In this document: one piece after another, positions 26,007 to 35,660 of the stretch
Numbering within the stretch: the stretch's first letter is position 1
Layout: each line of letters begins with the position of its first letter
Source of the DNA: BCD1 sp942492125
GTDB taxonomy: Bacteria > Bacteroidota > Bacteroidia > Chitinophagales > Saprospiraceae
DNA length: 64,000 nt
Direction: 5' to 3'
Assembly (NCBI GenBank): GCA_942492125.1
Contig: CALODM010000031.1
Span: forward strand, 604,098-668,097
Notes under the pieces: model-generated
Told to the model about the DNA's origin: nothing
Database searches by the model: none
Seen by the model: only the letters and a program-made list of their open reading frames with translations
Translations under genes and position numbers: made by a program

Positions 26007-27089
26007 ATGGCGTTTAAACACAAAAGCTTCTTCACCGAACAACTGCTCAAATGGTACCAACAGAGCCATCGGCCGCTCCCCTGGAAAGGGATTAAGGATC
26101 CCTATTTGATTTGGCTTTCCGAGGTCATTCTTCAACAAACACGGGCTGAACAGGGTTTGCCTTATTACGAAAAATTCAGACAGGCCTATCCATCCATTTT
26201 TGACCTGGCGGATGCGGATGAAGATGAGGTCATGAAGTTGTGGCAAGGGCTTGGGTATTACTCCAGGGCTCGAAATATGCACCACACCGCTCGCCATATC
26301 GCTTATGAATTAGACGGCAATTTTCCTGAAACGGTGGACGGGTTGCAGCAATTGAAAGGTGTTGGGCCTTATACCGCAGCAGCCATAGCTTCTTTTGCAT
26401 TCGACAAACGGGCTGCTGTGTTGGATGGCAATGTTTACAGGGTTTTATCCCGCTTTTTTGGTATTAAAAAGGCTATTGACGATAATGATGCCCGAAAATA
26501 TTTTAGTGCTTTGGCACAACAACTGATCCCTCCGGAGAATCCCGGAAGGTACAACCAGGCTATCATGGACCTGGGGGCTACCATTTGCTCCCCTAAAAAT
26601 TATAGCTGTGATCAATGTTTTTTGAGGGAAAAGTGTCTTGCTTTCTCCAGCGGGGAAATTGATAATTTGCCTGTGAAGAACAAAAAAATCAAGAAGCGCA
26701 CCCGGTATTTTAATTATTTCATCATCCGGAAAAAAAATACAGTACTGATCCGGAAAAGAACAGATAAGGACATATGGCAGCACCTGTATGAATTTCCATT
26801 GTTCGAATCTTCAAAACCGGTCAAAACGAAAGTTTCCCTCATGGAAGGCGCAACAAAAATTCAGGTGAATTTCGCAAGTGAGGAAGTGGAATTTGATCTG
26901 CTCGAAACCCGTAATCAACAACTTACCCACCAAAAGATCGTGGCCAGTTTTTGGAAAATACAGGCTGAAGGGCCTTTAAACATTAGCGATGGATTTATTT
27001 GGGCAGATATTGAAAACTTGAGTAACTTTGCATTCCCGAGAATGGTCTCTTTGTTTTTAGGAGATAAATTTTTACATTTAGGAAAGTAA
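26007..27089 (+). CDS. mutY: A/G-specific adenine DNA glycosylase MutY
   Basis: 360 residues from the ATG at 26007, which has the ribosome site ggaaag before it; a start at 25983 would overlap the permease gene. It removes adenine mispaired with 8-oxoguanine. Seen: SEVILQQTR with the catalytic Glu, the helix-hairpin-helix LKGVGPYTAAAIASFAF, the catalytic Asp in AVLDGNVYRVLSR, and the iron-sulfur loop C-x6-C-x2-C-x5-C (ICSPKNYSCDQCFLREKC). A NUDIX-like C-terminal domain, which reads the 8-oxoG, fills residues ~230-350. It begins a mutY-ssb-gldE-gldD run common in Bacteroidota. Confidence 0.96.
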   Translation: MAFKHKSFFTEQLLKWYQQSHRPLPWKGIKDPYLIWLSEVILQQTRAEQGLPYYEKFRQAYPSIFDLADADEDEVMKLWQGLGYYSRARNMHHTARHIAYELDGNFPETVDGLQQLKGVGPYTAAAIASFAFDKRAAVLDGNVYRVLSRFFGIKKAIDDNDARKYFSALAQQLIPPENPGRYNQAIMDLGATICSPKNYSCDQCFLREKCLAFSSGEIDNLPVKNKKIKKRTRYFNYFIIRKKNTVLIRKRTDKDIWQHLYEFPLFESSKPVKTKVSLMEGATKIQVNFASEEVEFDLLETRNQQLTHQKIVASFWKIQAEGPLNISDGFIWADIENLSNFAFPRMVSLFLGDKFLHLGK

Positions 27090-27108
27090 TAGGCTAAAAA
27101 TTCAGAAA

Positions 27109-27606
27109 ATGATCAACAAAGTAATCCTCATAGGAAATTTAGGCCGCGACCCTGAAGTACGTCGTTTGGAAAATGGTGCAGTCGTCGCAAAATTTTCAGT
27201 TGCTACCAATGAAAACTACAGGGATAAGAAAAGTGGCGAATGGCAAACTTTGACCGAATGGCACGATGTTGTGGTTTGGCGTGCTCTTGCCGAAAGAGCT
27301 GAGAAACAATTGAAAAAAGGAATGCAGGTGTATGTCGAAGGAAAACTCACTCATCGATCCTGGCAGGATCAGGACGGCAACAATCGCAAAACTACCGAGG
27401 TCGTCGCCAATGTTTTCCGCCTGTTAGGTAAACGTGATGGAGACAATAGTTATGGTGGTGGTGGAGGTTATTTCCCTTCCGCTGACGATGAAGTCGAAGG
27501 CACGACCTTTCAGCCCAAACAAGAGCCAGCACCCGCAGCTACTCCCCCTCCGACCTCCGAACTTCCTGGAGCTGATGATGGTGGAGATGACGATTTACCC
27601 TTTTAA
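27109..27606 (+). CDS. ssb: Single-stranded DNA-binding protein
   Basis: 165 residues. An OB fold from residue 1 (MINKVILIGNLGRDPEVRRLENG ... EWHDVVVWRALAERAEKQLKKGMQVYVEGKL) to ~110, a flexible Gly/Pro-rich linker and the acidic partner-binding tail DDGGDDDLPF. It coats single-stranded DNA during replication and repair. It lies 19 bases after mutY and is probably cotranscribed. Confidence 0.96.
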   Translation: MINKVILIGNLGRDPEVRRLENGAVVAKFSVATNENYRDKKSGEWQTLTEWHDVVVWRALAERAEKQLKKGMQVYVEGKLTHRSWQDQDGNNRKTTEVVANVFRLLGKRDGDNSYGGGGGYFPSADDEVEGTTFQPKQEPAPAATPPPTSELPGADDGGDDDLPF

Positions 27607-27658
27607 TGTATCAAACCAAGCGTCAACGTTTGGATATTTTTTGACTTAAGTCCTCATT

Positions 27659-29080
27659 TTGGAACCTGAACCGGATAGTTTTTTATATTTTTTTGAATTG
27701 TCGTTTTTCCTTTTGAGTGTGCCTTCAGTTGAGGTCATCGTCGGTATTTTTGCCATCGTTTTGCTGGTAATGAGCTCCGCTTTGGTTTCCGGATCTGAAG
27801 TGGCATTCTTTTCATTGAGTCCCAATGATTATGAAGCCCTGAGACAGGAACCGAAAGGAAACAGCCTGAGGATTTTACATCTGATGGATGAACCCAGGAA
27901 ATTATTGGCAACCATCCTCATTGCGAATAATTTTATCAATATTGCAATTGTCATTCTTTCTGCTTTTGTCCTCAATATAATTTTACCGCCTACCACCTTT
28001 ATTGATTGGTCCGAAAGACTAATTGTCCTATTCAGAATAGGTAATTTAACGGACAGTATGAGTCTTGCGAATGTGATCAGTTTTCTGATTACGGTAGTGG
28101 GAGCCACATTCATCCTGGTACTTTTTGGCGAGATTGCTCCAAAGGTCTATGCCAGACACAACAATGTCGGCTTGTCTAAAACCATGGCTACACCACTTTG
28201 GTTGCTGAGCAAGATATTCCACCCGTTCAGTGTTATTTTAGTTAATTGGACCTCAGGTATTGAAAAGCGTCTTGAAAAAAGAAGACCCAGTGGAAGTCTG
28301 GCCAACAGGCAGGATATCGGAGAAGCCATTGACTTGACTGCCGATGCGAATCAAACGAGTAACCAGGAAGTTCAACTGCTCAAAAGGATTGTCAACTTCG
28401 GAGAAGTCTCCGTTAGCCAGATTATCCGGCCACGAATTGATGTAACTGCGGTTGATGAATCCATCAATTATCAGGAATTGCTCGAGATCGTCAAAACCTG
28501 CGGATATTCCCGAATACCTGTTTTTGAAAAAGATTTCGATAATGTAAAAGGTATTTTATACGTTAAAGATCTGCTCGGCCATCTTAACGAAAAAGAGGAT
28601 TTCGATTGGAGGGATCTGGTAAGAAAGAATATTCTCTTTGTACCTGAGTCCAAAAAGATCGATTCTTTGCTCAAGGAGTTCCAAAAAGAACGTATGCATA
28701 TGGCCATTGTTGTCGATGAATACGGAGGCAGCTCCGGCATTGTCACCATGGAAGATATTTTGGAAGAAATCATTGGTGAGATCCAGGATGAATTTGACAC
28801 TGAATCCGATATTGAATACAAAAAATTAGGGGAAGGGATCTTTATCTTTGAAGGGAAAACACTGATCAATGACTTTTGCCGCGAAGTAAAAGTGGATACC
28901 ATAAGCCTGGAGGAAGCCAGGGGGGAGGCAGACACACTTGCCGGTATTCTCCTTGAAAAAGCAGGCAGACTTCCTGCACCCGCTGAAGAATTTAAAATTG
29001 AAGGATTCAAATTCAAAGTCTTAAAAGTAAATGATCGCCGCATTGAACAAATACGTATAGAACTGCCTAAAAATTCATAA
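27659..29080 (+). CDS. gldE: Gliding-motility protein GldE (CNNM/CBS/CorC type)
   Basis: 473 residues from a TTG at 27659 (LEPEPDSF...); no in-frame ATG lies near enough to keep the first membrane segment, and GldE proteins begin in the same way. Segments: three to four membrane helices in a CNNM-type domain (VGIFAIVLLVMSSALVSGSEVAFFSLS ... FILVLFGEIAPKVYA), a CBS pair (VSQIIRPRIDVTAVDE ... HMAIVVDEYGGSSGIVTMEDILEEIIGEI) and a C-terminal CorC/HlyC domain. GldE supports or stabilises GldD in gliding and secretion in Flavobacterium. Its last base is the first of gldD (TAATG), so the two are translationally coupled. Confidence 0.93.
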   Translation: MEPEPDSFLYFFELSFFLLSVPSVEVIVGIFAIVLLVMSSALVSGSEVAFFSLSPNDYEALRQEPKGNSLRILHLMDEPRKLLATILIANNFINIAIVILSAFVLNIILPPTTFIDWSERLIVLFRIGNLTDSMSLANVISFLITVVGATFILVLFGEIAPKVYARHNNVGLSKTMATPLWLLSKIFHPFSVILVNWTSGIEKRLEKRRPSGSLANRQDIGEAIDLTADANQTSNQEVQLLKRIVNFGEVSVSQIIRPRIDVTAVDESINYQELLEIVKTCGYSRIPVFEKDFDNVKGILYVKDLLGHLNEKEDFDWRDLVRKNILFVPESKKIDSLLKEFQKERMHMAIVVDEYGGSSGIVTMEDILEEIIGEIQDEFDTESDIEYKKLGEGIFIFEGKTLINDFCREVKVDTISLEEARGEADTLAGILLEKAGRLPAPAEEFKIEGFKFKVLKVNDRRIEQIRIELPKNS

Positions 29081-29676
29081 TGACTTTCAAATACAGCCTC
29101 CTTTTTATCGTTTTTTCTCTTTGGGTTTTCTCTTGTGGAAGTGACGTTGCAACAGTGCCAAAACCCAGGGCTTTTCCACGGATTATCTTCCCTGAAAAAG
29201 GGTATACCGTCTTTGAAGAAGCTTATTGTGATTTTTCTTTCGAAGCCCCTGTCAGTGCTCAGATCGTTCAGGATACCAGTTTTTTTGACGAGATGCCCGA
29301 ACATCCCTGCTGGTTTGATATTTACTACCCTACTTTTGACGGACGTATTCATTGCAGCTACCGGCCAATCAATAATGAGAATAGTTTCGAAGTATTGATG
29401 CAAGACGCTTTTAATATGGCTGGCTGGCACAATAAAAAGGCCAATTATATTGAAGAGATGCTGATTCAGAATGATCAGGGGGTTGGTGGTTTTGCTTTTG
29501 AAATGAAAGGACCGGCGGCTTCGCCTTTTCAATTTTTCCTTTCTGACTCAACGAATCATTTTTTCAGGGGCGCATTATATTTCAATACTCAGGCCAGGCC
29601 CGATTCTTTAGCTCCCGTTTATGAATTCGTAAGAGAGGATCTTATGAAGATGATCGAAACATTTGAATGGAAATAA
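29080..29676 (+). CDS. gldD: Gliding-motility lipoprotein GldD
   Basis: 198 residues with a lipoprotein signal (MTFKYSLLFIVFSLWVFSC, lipid Cys19). The family landmarks follow: PKPRAFPRIIFPEKGY, the aromatic FEAPVSAQI, CWFDIYYPTFDGRIHCSYRPI and the C-terminal FFLSDSTNHFFRGALYF. GldD is a membrane lipoprotein essential for gliding and tied to T9SS. Coupled to gldE by a one-base overlap. Confidence 0.94.
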   Translation: MTFKYSLLFIVFSLWVFSCGSDVATVPKPRAFPRIIFPEKGYTVFEEAYCDFSFEAPVSAQIVQDTSFFDEMPEHPCWFDIYYPTFDGRIHCSYRPINNENSFEVLMQDAFNMAGWHNKKANYIEEMLIQNDQGVGGFAFEMKGPAASPFQFFLSDSTNHFFRGALYFNTQARPDSLAPVYEFVREDLMKMIETFEWK

Positions 29677-29698
29677 ATTCAGCCAACGTTGCTCCATG

Positions 29699-30466
29699 TC
29701 AATCCTTGCCGAAAGTCCGGCGCCCCCAAAGTAATACCTGGAAACCATAGGTGCCCAGCCAGTAAGCTAAAGCGGTAAATGACAATGCTCCCATTGCCGC
29801 ATAGGGTTTGACGGTTTGCAGGTTTATGTTGAGCAATTCATACCCGGCAAAATCCCCGACCACAAAAGCTGTGTGAATTACGAACAAAACGAATAATACC
29901 TGGATGAGCTTTTTTAGATACATTACCTGCTTTACGGCTTTGGGCTTTGCCACCGTTTTTGCTCTTTGCAATACATAGCGGTAGGCGAAATACATATAGG
30001 CATAAAATCCCAGGAGATATAAAAACTGTTCAAAAGCACCGTAAAACGGATTGTAAAAATGACGGTCTATCTTGCCCTTAAATTCCACCGACATGAAAAA
30101 CATGCCTGCAAAAAACAAAAATTGGAAAATGGGTAATAAAAAATGTTTTACATCACTCACTTTTAGCCTGTAAGCTGGGTACAATGTCAGTTTAACATAA
30201 TAAAAAAGGGATACCGGCAAGGTTAGGGTAAGATAGATGGGTAGAAACTTCAGGCGGGGATAGGCTTCATAAACTCCTCCAATAATCAGGATATTATGAA
30301 ACAAGGTCAAACCGATGGCGATGAGTAGTATTCCAAAAAAGTAATTGCCTCGTTTAACACCCGATCTCTTAAAGAAAAACAACACCCCAACAGAAATACA
30401 ATGCAAAACACCCGCAAACATTATCGCGACCAGTAAATAAAAATATATGGTATGATCTCCCATCAA
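29699..30466 (-). CDS. Seven-helix membrane protein, like a sensor module without its DNA-binding part
   Basis: 255 residues with about seven hydrophobic helices (IYFYLLVAIMFAGVLHCISVGVLFFF; GILLIAIGLTLFHNILII; FLPIYLTLTLPVSLFYYVKL; FLLPIFQFLFFAGMFF; FEQFLYLLGFYAYMYFAYRYV; IQVLFVLFVIHTAFVV; PYAAMGALSFTALAYWLG). The YVKLTLYP...FLLPIFQFL pattern resembles the membrane half of Bacteroidota 7TM-AraC regulators, but the C-terminal helix-turn-helix is absent and the protein ends RRTFGKD. Either a stand-alone sensor or the remnant of a regulator. It converges on gldD with 22 bases between stops. Confidence 0.7.
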   Translation of the reverse strand: MMGDHTIYFYLLVAIMFAGVLHCISVGVLFFFKRSGVKRGNYFFGILLIAIGLTLFHNILIIGGVYEAYPRLKFLPIYLTLTLPVSLFYYVKLTLYPAYRLKVSDVKHFLLPIFQFLFFAGMFFMSVEFKGKIDRHFYNPFYGAFEQFLYLLGFYAYMYFAYRYVLQRAKTVAKPKAVKQVMYLKKLIQVLFVLFVIHTAFVVGDFAGYELLNINLQTVKPYAAMGALSFTALAYWLGTYGFQVLLWGRRTFGKD

Positions 30467-30702
30467 TACGATAAGCTAAAACAGATTGATTATTATTGCC
30501 CACAAGATATAGGATAAAATCAACACCTTCAAAAGACCGAACATTAAGTACCAAGGAATAAAGCAAAATTTTGTCTTTTAGGAGCTATTTATGCTCTTTT
30601 AAAAGACAGGATTAATGAAGTAAATGCTTTACATTTGGCACTGTATCATTTTTTCTATAGAACTGTAAGGTCTTGCTTACAAACAAAATTACCATTCCTA
30701 GT

Positions 30703-33700
30703 ATGAAATTAATTCAAATCATCCTCCTTTCTATCCTCGTGACCGGAGGAATCTATGCCCAGCAGTTCGATGAACGGATTGCCCCCACCAGAGAACCAAT
30801 ATCCGATGTGCAAGTAGTCGAAATGCCCGTACAGGACAACGACGCACTTTTACAAGCTGAACTGGAAAGACGCGGTCCCGGAATCGCTCCGAAATTTGCC
30901 CTTCCCATCGATGTGCAGATCACCCCTTCAACGCATGGCAATTGGGAAACACTCAACGATGGAACCGCCGTGTGGCGCCTTCGGGTTAAGTCGGCCGGTG
31001 CGAAATCAATCAACTTTGGATTTACCCAATATTTTATGCCCCACGGAGGAAGTCTTATCCTTTATTCGACCAATAAAAAAACTGTAATGGGGCCTTTTAC
31101 CCCTGCAGACAATGAAGAACACGAACAGCTTTGGACACCCGTTTTTGAAGCAGATGAAGTAGTCATTGAAGTTCAGGTGCCCGAAGTGAATAAAAATCAG
31201 TTGCAACTTGAATTGACATCTGTAAACCACGACTTCCTTGGGTTTACTTCCATTATGTCCGGCTCCTGTAATCTCGACGTCATTTGCGGTGCCGATGACG
31301 GTTGGGGAATTGTGGATAACTACCGGGATATCATCCAGTCTGTCGCTGTTTATGGCCAGGGAGGATCTACTTATTGTACTGGTTTTTTGGTGAATAATAC
31401 CCGAAATGACTGTACTCCCCTTTTTATGACCGCAGACCACTGTATGAATCCTGGTGATGCTCCGACTTTGGTCGTTTACTGGAACTATGTCAACAGTTTT
31501 TGTCGTCAGCCGAACACCCCACTGAGTGGTGCGGGAGGAGACGGTTCACTCCTTGATTTTAACACAGGCTCCATATATAGAGCTCACTATGGACCTTCGG
31601 ATTTTTTCCTGGTTGAACTGGATGATGATGTCTCGGAAACGGCTGATGCTTTTTTTGCCGGTTGGTCTGCTGAGCAAACATTACCGGGAGCGGATACGCT
31701 TATTGCCATACACCATCCAAGTACGGATGAAAAGCGAATAAGTTTTGAATTTGATGCGCCTTATAATGGAGAATGGGGCAGCGGTGCTACAGAAATCCCC
31801 GGCGGAAATCACGTCGTTGTTCCCGATTGGGATATAGGGACTACAGAAGGGGGATCTTCCGGTTCTCCTCTGTTTGATGGCAACAAAAGGGTTATTGGTC
31901 AATTGCATGGAGGAGCAGCAGCTTGCGGTAATAATGCTTATGATACTTATGGATGGGTAGCTGCATCCTGGGAAGGTGGTGGCACTTCAAGTTCCCGCCT
32001 GAGAGACTGGCTCGATCCGGATAATACCGGAGTACTTGTATTCGATGGTAGAGATCAGGCAGTTTGCAGTTTTGCAGTAATTGTCGAAAATCCAACGATT
32101 GGCCTGTGTGCTTCAGCAGAAGCCATATTCAACCTCAATATAAGTGAAGCGTTTACGGAAGATGTCATGCTGAGTATCGAAGGGCTGCCAGACGGAACGA
32201 CAGCTGCATTTTCAGCAAACCCTGCAGCTCCCGGATCAAGCCTTACCCTGACCATTGGCGATACTGATGGTGTTCCAACCGGACAATACACCGTTTCCAT
32301 TTCTGGAACAGGAGGGGATCAGACTGTAACTTCCGATTTGTTTTTGAATATTTTCGCCGGACCTCCTGATGCTATTCAATTGAGTAACCCGGCCAACAAT
32401 GCTGTGGGAGAAACCCTTTCGCCTGCATTCAGCTGGGATGCAATGGAAGGCGCTTCCAGCTATCATTTTGTTTTGGCTTCCGACGCTGAGTTTACTGATG
32501 TCCTCTATGAATACGACATAACGACAACCAATGTAATGACAGGTTTGCTGAATTCGGAAACCACCTATTACTGGATGGTGACCGGTGCTAATGTATGTGG
32601 TTCAGGTACGCCTTCAGAAGTATTCACATTCACCACCTCGGCTATTTCCTGCGGGCAATTGACCGCTCCGGACTTGCCCGTTGATATTTCCGACTCCGGA
32701 GTGGTAACCGTCACTTCTGAAGTGGAAGTTAACCTGCAGGGATTCATTTCTGACGTCAGGATTGACAATCTGGAAATTCCCCATACCTGGGTCGGGGACT
32801 TAACAGTGACCCTCACTTCCCCTGAAGGTACCATCATTACCATCTTTGACAGGCCAGGGGTTCCTGGTAGTTTCTACGGTTGTGACGGAGACAATATTTC
32901 CGCCAATTTTTATGATACCGCACCCAACTCTGCAGATGATTTTGAAAATGCCTGCTCGGACGCTCCTGCCATAACAGGAGATTACCAACCTGTTAACGCT
33001 TTCAGTGGTTTCCTTGAAGAAGAAGCAAGTGGAACATGGATACTTTCCATTTCTGATGCATTTGACCAGGACGGAGGGCAACTGACCAACTGGGATCTCA
33101 CCATATGTACTTCCGTACCGGATGAAGTGGCCTTATTTACTGCTGAAGATGAATTCTCTGGCTGTACCGAAGAAATGATCGTATTTGACATCCTTGCCGG
33201 AACGGGCTTCCAGGGAGAAGCGATTACTTTGTCTGCTGAAAATCTTCCGGAAGGCGCAATGCTTGAATTTAGTCAAAACCCAATTGCTCCCGGCGAATCA
33301 ACAACGGTTACCATTTCCGGAGCCACTACTGCAGGTTTATATGATGTAAATATTATTGGCAATGACGGAACAGACATGGCTACATTAGTGATCAGCATGG
33401 ACATTGAGGGGGCTCCTGCTCCTGCCAATATGATGATGCCGGCAAATGGTTCTATTGATCATCCGACCGGGCTCACACTTGTTTGGGAAAATGCCAGTGA
33501 TGCCACAAGTTATACGGTCACTGTTGCTACTGATCCTGATTTTAATAATATCCTGATGAGCAATACGCAATCAAATGCCAGTTACAATCTTTCAGGACTG
33601 GATTATGGTTCTACTTATTACTGGACAGTTCAGACAATAGGTGCTTGTGGCAATACAGATGCTTTGCAGGCCTTTAGCTTTACCGTCATACCAGATATTA

Positions 33701-34542
33701 ATGTTTCTGTAAACCCTACTCAAGAAGCGGCTTGCCTGACGGATCAATTAGAATTCAATATTCAGGTCGGTTCTGGATTTTCATCTCCCTTATCTGTGGA
33801 TTATTCTACCTCTACAGGAGAAACGCTTAACGTCAGTTATAATGTTGATCCGGAAGATATAACTCCAGGCTCGACCATCACTGCGACAGTCAGTGGATTT
33901 GCTGCTATCACTTCGGATGTTTTTGACTTGACCTTCACTTTTGGTGACGGTACTTACACTTCTGAGACCTATACCGAAATCCAATTGCAGTATGCTCCAG
34001 GTTTGCCGGTTCAGTCTTTTCCGGCAAATGGCGCCAATTTCTTTGACCCGAATATCACGCTATTGTGGGATGGCACTGAAAATTCTGAAGAATACCTCAT
34101 TGAAGTCTCAGATAGTGACCTGTTTGAAAATATTATTGAATCGGCCACGGTTCCCGGATTGCTTTATTCCCTTACACAAATCACGGAACCCGGTATCTAT
34201 TACTGGAGGATTACGGCACTGAATGAATGTGGCAGTTCTGTTACTTCGCCACTTTCATTCGCATACACTGTCAATTCTACTCAGGATTTTGACGGAAGGA
34301 TCGTGACGATCTCGCCGAATCCAACTTCCGGAGACTTGAATATACAACTGTCTACACCGGTTGATTACCGGGTAACGGTCGAAGTGTTCAGTATAGATGG
34401 TAAGGTGATGCAAACACAAATGCTTGAGAAAGGTCAAAACAATTTGCAGCTCAAGTTGAACGGATATGCTTCAGGAGTATATTTGGTAAAATTGACTGAT
34501 GGGAATGCCCGACTTACCAGACGGGTGATCGTTCAGGAATAA
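30703..34542 (+). CDS. Giant secreted trypsin-like protease with P-domain and T9SS sorting domain
   Basis: 1279 residues from the ATG at 30703, giving signal peptide MKLIQIILLSILVTGGIYAQ; the frame is open 30 bases further upstream. The catalytic domain (~190-470) has the triad His246 (MTADHCM), Asp300 (SDFFLVELDDD) and Ser386 in GGSSGSP: lysyl-endopeptidase-like S1 type. A beta/Ig repeat region follows with three units ending in 'YYW' (SETTYYWMVTGANVCGSG; YGSTYYWTVQTIGACG; GIYYWRITALNECGSS), and between them a proprotein-convertase P-domain (~640-810, GFISDVRIDNLEIPHTWVGDL ... GTWILSISDAF). The end is a type A sorting domain (VTISPNPTSGDLNIQL ... ASGVYLVKLTDG). Secreted by T9SS, digests external protein. 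Confidence 0.94.
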   Translation: MKLIQIILLSILVTGGIYAQQFDERIAPTREPISDVQVVEMPVQDNDALLQAELERRGPGIAPKFALPIDVQITPSTHGNWETLNDGTAVWRLRVKSAGAKSINFGFTQYFMPHGGSLILYSTNKKTVMGPFTPADNEEHEQLWTPVFEADEVVIEVQVPEVNKNQLQLELTSVNHDFLGFTSIMSGSCNLDVICGADDGWGIVDNYRDIIQSVAVYGQGGSTYCTGFLVNNTRNDCTPLFMTADHCMNPGDAPTLVVYWNYVNSFCRQPNTPLSGAGGDGSLLDFNTGSIYRAHYGPSDFFLVELDDDVSETADAFFAGWSAEQTLPGADTLIAIHHPSTDEKRISFEFDAPYNGEWGSGATEIPGGNHVVVPDWDIGTTEGGSSGSPLFDGNKRVIGQLHGGAAACGNNAYDTYGWVAASWEGGGTSSSRLRDWLDPDNTGVLVFDGRDQAVCSFAVIVENPTIGLCASAEAIFNLNISEAFTEDVMLSIEGLPDGTTAAFSANPAAPGSSLTLTIGDTDGVPTGQYTVSISGTGGDQTVTSDLFLNIFAGPPDAIQLSNPANNAVGETLSPAFSWDAMEGASSYHFVLASDAEFTDVLYEYDITTTNVMTGLLNSETTYYWMVTGANVCGSGTPSEVFTFTTSAISCGQLTAPDLPVDISDSGVVTVTSEVEVNLQGFISDVRIDNLEIPHTWVGDLTVTLTSPEGTIITIFDRPGVPGSFYGCDGDNISANFYDTAPNSADDFENACSDAPAITGDYQPVNAFSGFLEEEASGTWILSISDAFDQDGGQLTNWDLTICTSVPDEVALFTAEDEFSGCTEEMIVFDILAGTGFQGEAITLSAENLPEGAMLEFSQNPIAPGESTTVTISGATTAGLYDVNIIGNDGTDMATLVISMDIEGAPAPANMMMPANGSIDHPTGLTLVWENASDATSYTVTVATDPDFNNILMSNTQSNASYNLSGLDYGSTYYWTVQTIGACGNTDALQAFSFTVIPDINVSVNPTQEAACLTDQLEFNIQVGSGFSSPLSVDYSTSTGETLNVSYNVDPEDITPGSTITATVSGFAAITSDVFDLTFTFGDGTYTSETYTEIQLQYAPGLPVQSFPANGANFFDPNITLLWDGTENSEEYLIEVSDSDLFENIIESATVPGLLYSLTQITEPGIYYWRITALNECGSSVTSPLSFAYTVNSTQDFDGRIVTISPNPTSGDLNIQLSTPVDYRVTVEVFSIDGKVMQTQMLEKGQNNLQLKLNGYASGVYLVKLTDGNARLTRRVIVQE

Positions 34543-34562
34543 ATTTTTGATTTGCATATACG

Positions 34563-34600
34563 ACAAAGGCCGGTGAAGATGTTCGCCGGCCTTTGTTATT
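34563..34600 (+). terminator. Terminator after the P-domain protease gene
   Basis: Arms acaaaggccgg (34563-34573) and ccggcctttgt (34586-34596), ending in a short T-rich tail. Confidence 0.75.
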
Positions 34601-34641
34601 TTATGTTGAAAAATTCATTTTGCTAATGCCTGGAGGGGTAC

Positions 34642-35451
34642 CTACTGCCAAACTCCTAAAACCCCGCTTTTTTCAAGCTGCTTCACTTGTTTGACCACTT
34701 CAGGGTTTACTTTTGGTGCAAAGGCCGGAATCGTTCCCCGGTCGTCGAAAATTTCCACCTGTAACTCTTTGGCAAATAATTTTGCAAGATCGCCGAGGTT
34801 TCTGGCGAATCGGTCGTTCTTGCCCATTGCCATAAACAAGTCAATAACGCCTGTCCGTATCATTTCATATTTATCGGATTTCATCAACAATTTACGGGCA
34901 GACTTTCCTTTAACAGACATTCCCGCTTTCTGCATTTTATCTTTTAACCGGTCGATGGAATACCCGAGAATACTGGCACGATAAGACCACCAGTTATTCG
35001 CATCCCCTCCATTTCTGTCTTCATAAATTTTGAGGTGTTGCTGCTCACAGGCTTCCTGGCAGGAAACCAAACCCAGGGTTTTGGTGAGTTCCATAACGGC
35101 AACTACCTGGTCATAAGTAAGCAAACCTTCCTGCTCTACTTTATCTTCAATAGTATACAGCCATTGGGCATACTTTTGCTTCACCTTGCTTCTGGAATTC
35201 AATGTGATCAATTTGGCCAACTCGACAGAGATATAATAATCATCCAGAATGGGGTTATCCTTGATTTTACGTCTGGCAAAATCACGCATTTTCTCCGGCT
35301 TGCGAATACCATCCCGGAATTCGTAAACATCGTTGAGCCATTTTTTTACATTCATGGCAAAGTGATGATTGGCCAATTGCAGCACCGAATGAAGGTTACT
35401 CGCTGTAACTACTTTTGTGCCTTTTTTACTGGTTAAAACCTGAAGTTCCAT
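34642..35451 (-). CDS. Phage-antirepressor-like protein (AntA/AntB-type N-terminus)
   Basis: 269 residues. The N-terminal ~105 residues match the antirepressor pattern: TKVVTASNLHSVLQLANHHFAMNVKKWL, then RDFARRKIKDNPILDDYYISVELAKLITL and VKQKYAQWLYTIEDK, as in phage AntA/AntB proteins (VSARELH ... DYFLTLDMAKELA). The C-terminal half (~150-269) is a different helical domain (WWSYRASILGYSIDRLKDKM; KYEMIRTGVIDLFMAMGKN; LAKLFAKELQVEIFDD). No other phage gene is nearby, so this looks like a chromosomal regulator of phage descent. A -7 box sits just upstream. Family assignment is moderately sure, function unknown. Confidence 0.7.
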   Translation of the reverse strand: MELQVLTSKKGTKVVTASNLHSVLQLANHHFAMNVKKWLNDVYEFRDGIRKPEKMRDFARRKIKDNPILDDYYISVELAKLITLNSRSKVKQKYAQWLYTIEDKVEQEGLLTYDQVVAVMELTKTLGLVSCQEACEQQHLKIYEDRNGGDANNWWSYRASILGYSIDRLKDKMQKAGMSVKGKSARKLLMKSDKYEMIRTGVIDLFMAMGKNDRFARNLGDLAKLFAKELQVEIFDDRGTIPAFAPKVNPEVVKQVKQLEKSGVLGVWQ

Positions 35452-35473
35452 ATTGAGTTTTCTTGTTACAGAA

Positions 35474-35481
35474 CAAATATA
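35474..35481 (-). promoter_or_regulatory. Candidate -7 box for the antirepressor-like gene
   Basis: Minus-strand TATATTTG fits TAnnTTTG, 22 bases upstream of the ATG. Confidence 0.45.
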
Positions 35482-35660
35482 AACATTTTTGTTTTAAATT
35501 GCAAATATTTAAAACAAAAAATTAAATCGGGCTGATCTCTCTCATTTTGAAGCACTTAGGATTTTCATTTCACTTTTGTCGGTAAGATTTGATAAATTTG
35601 TCCCTGACTATCCTAAAAGCCCTCCCTATAAATTTACTTTTACCAATTGTTATCAAACAA

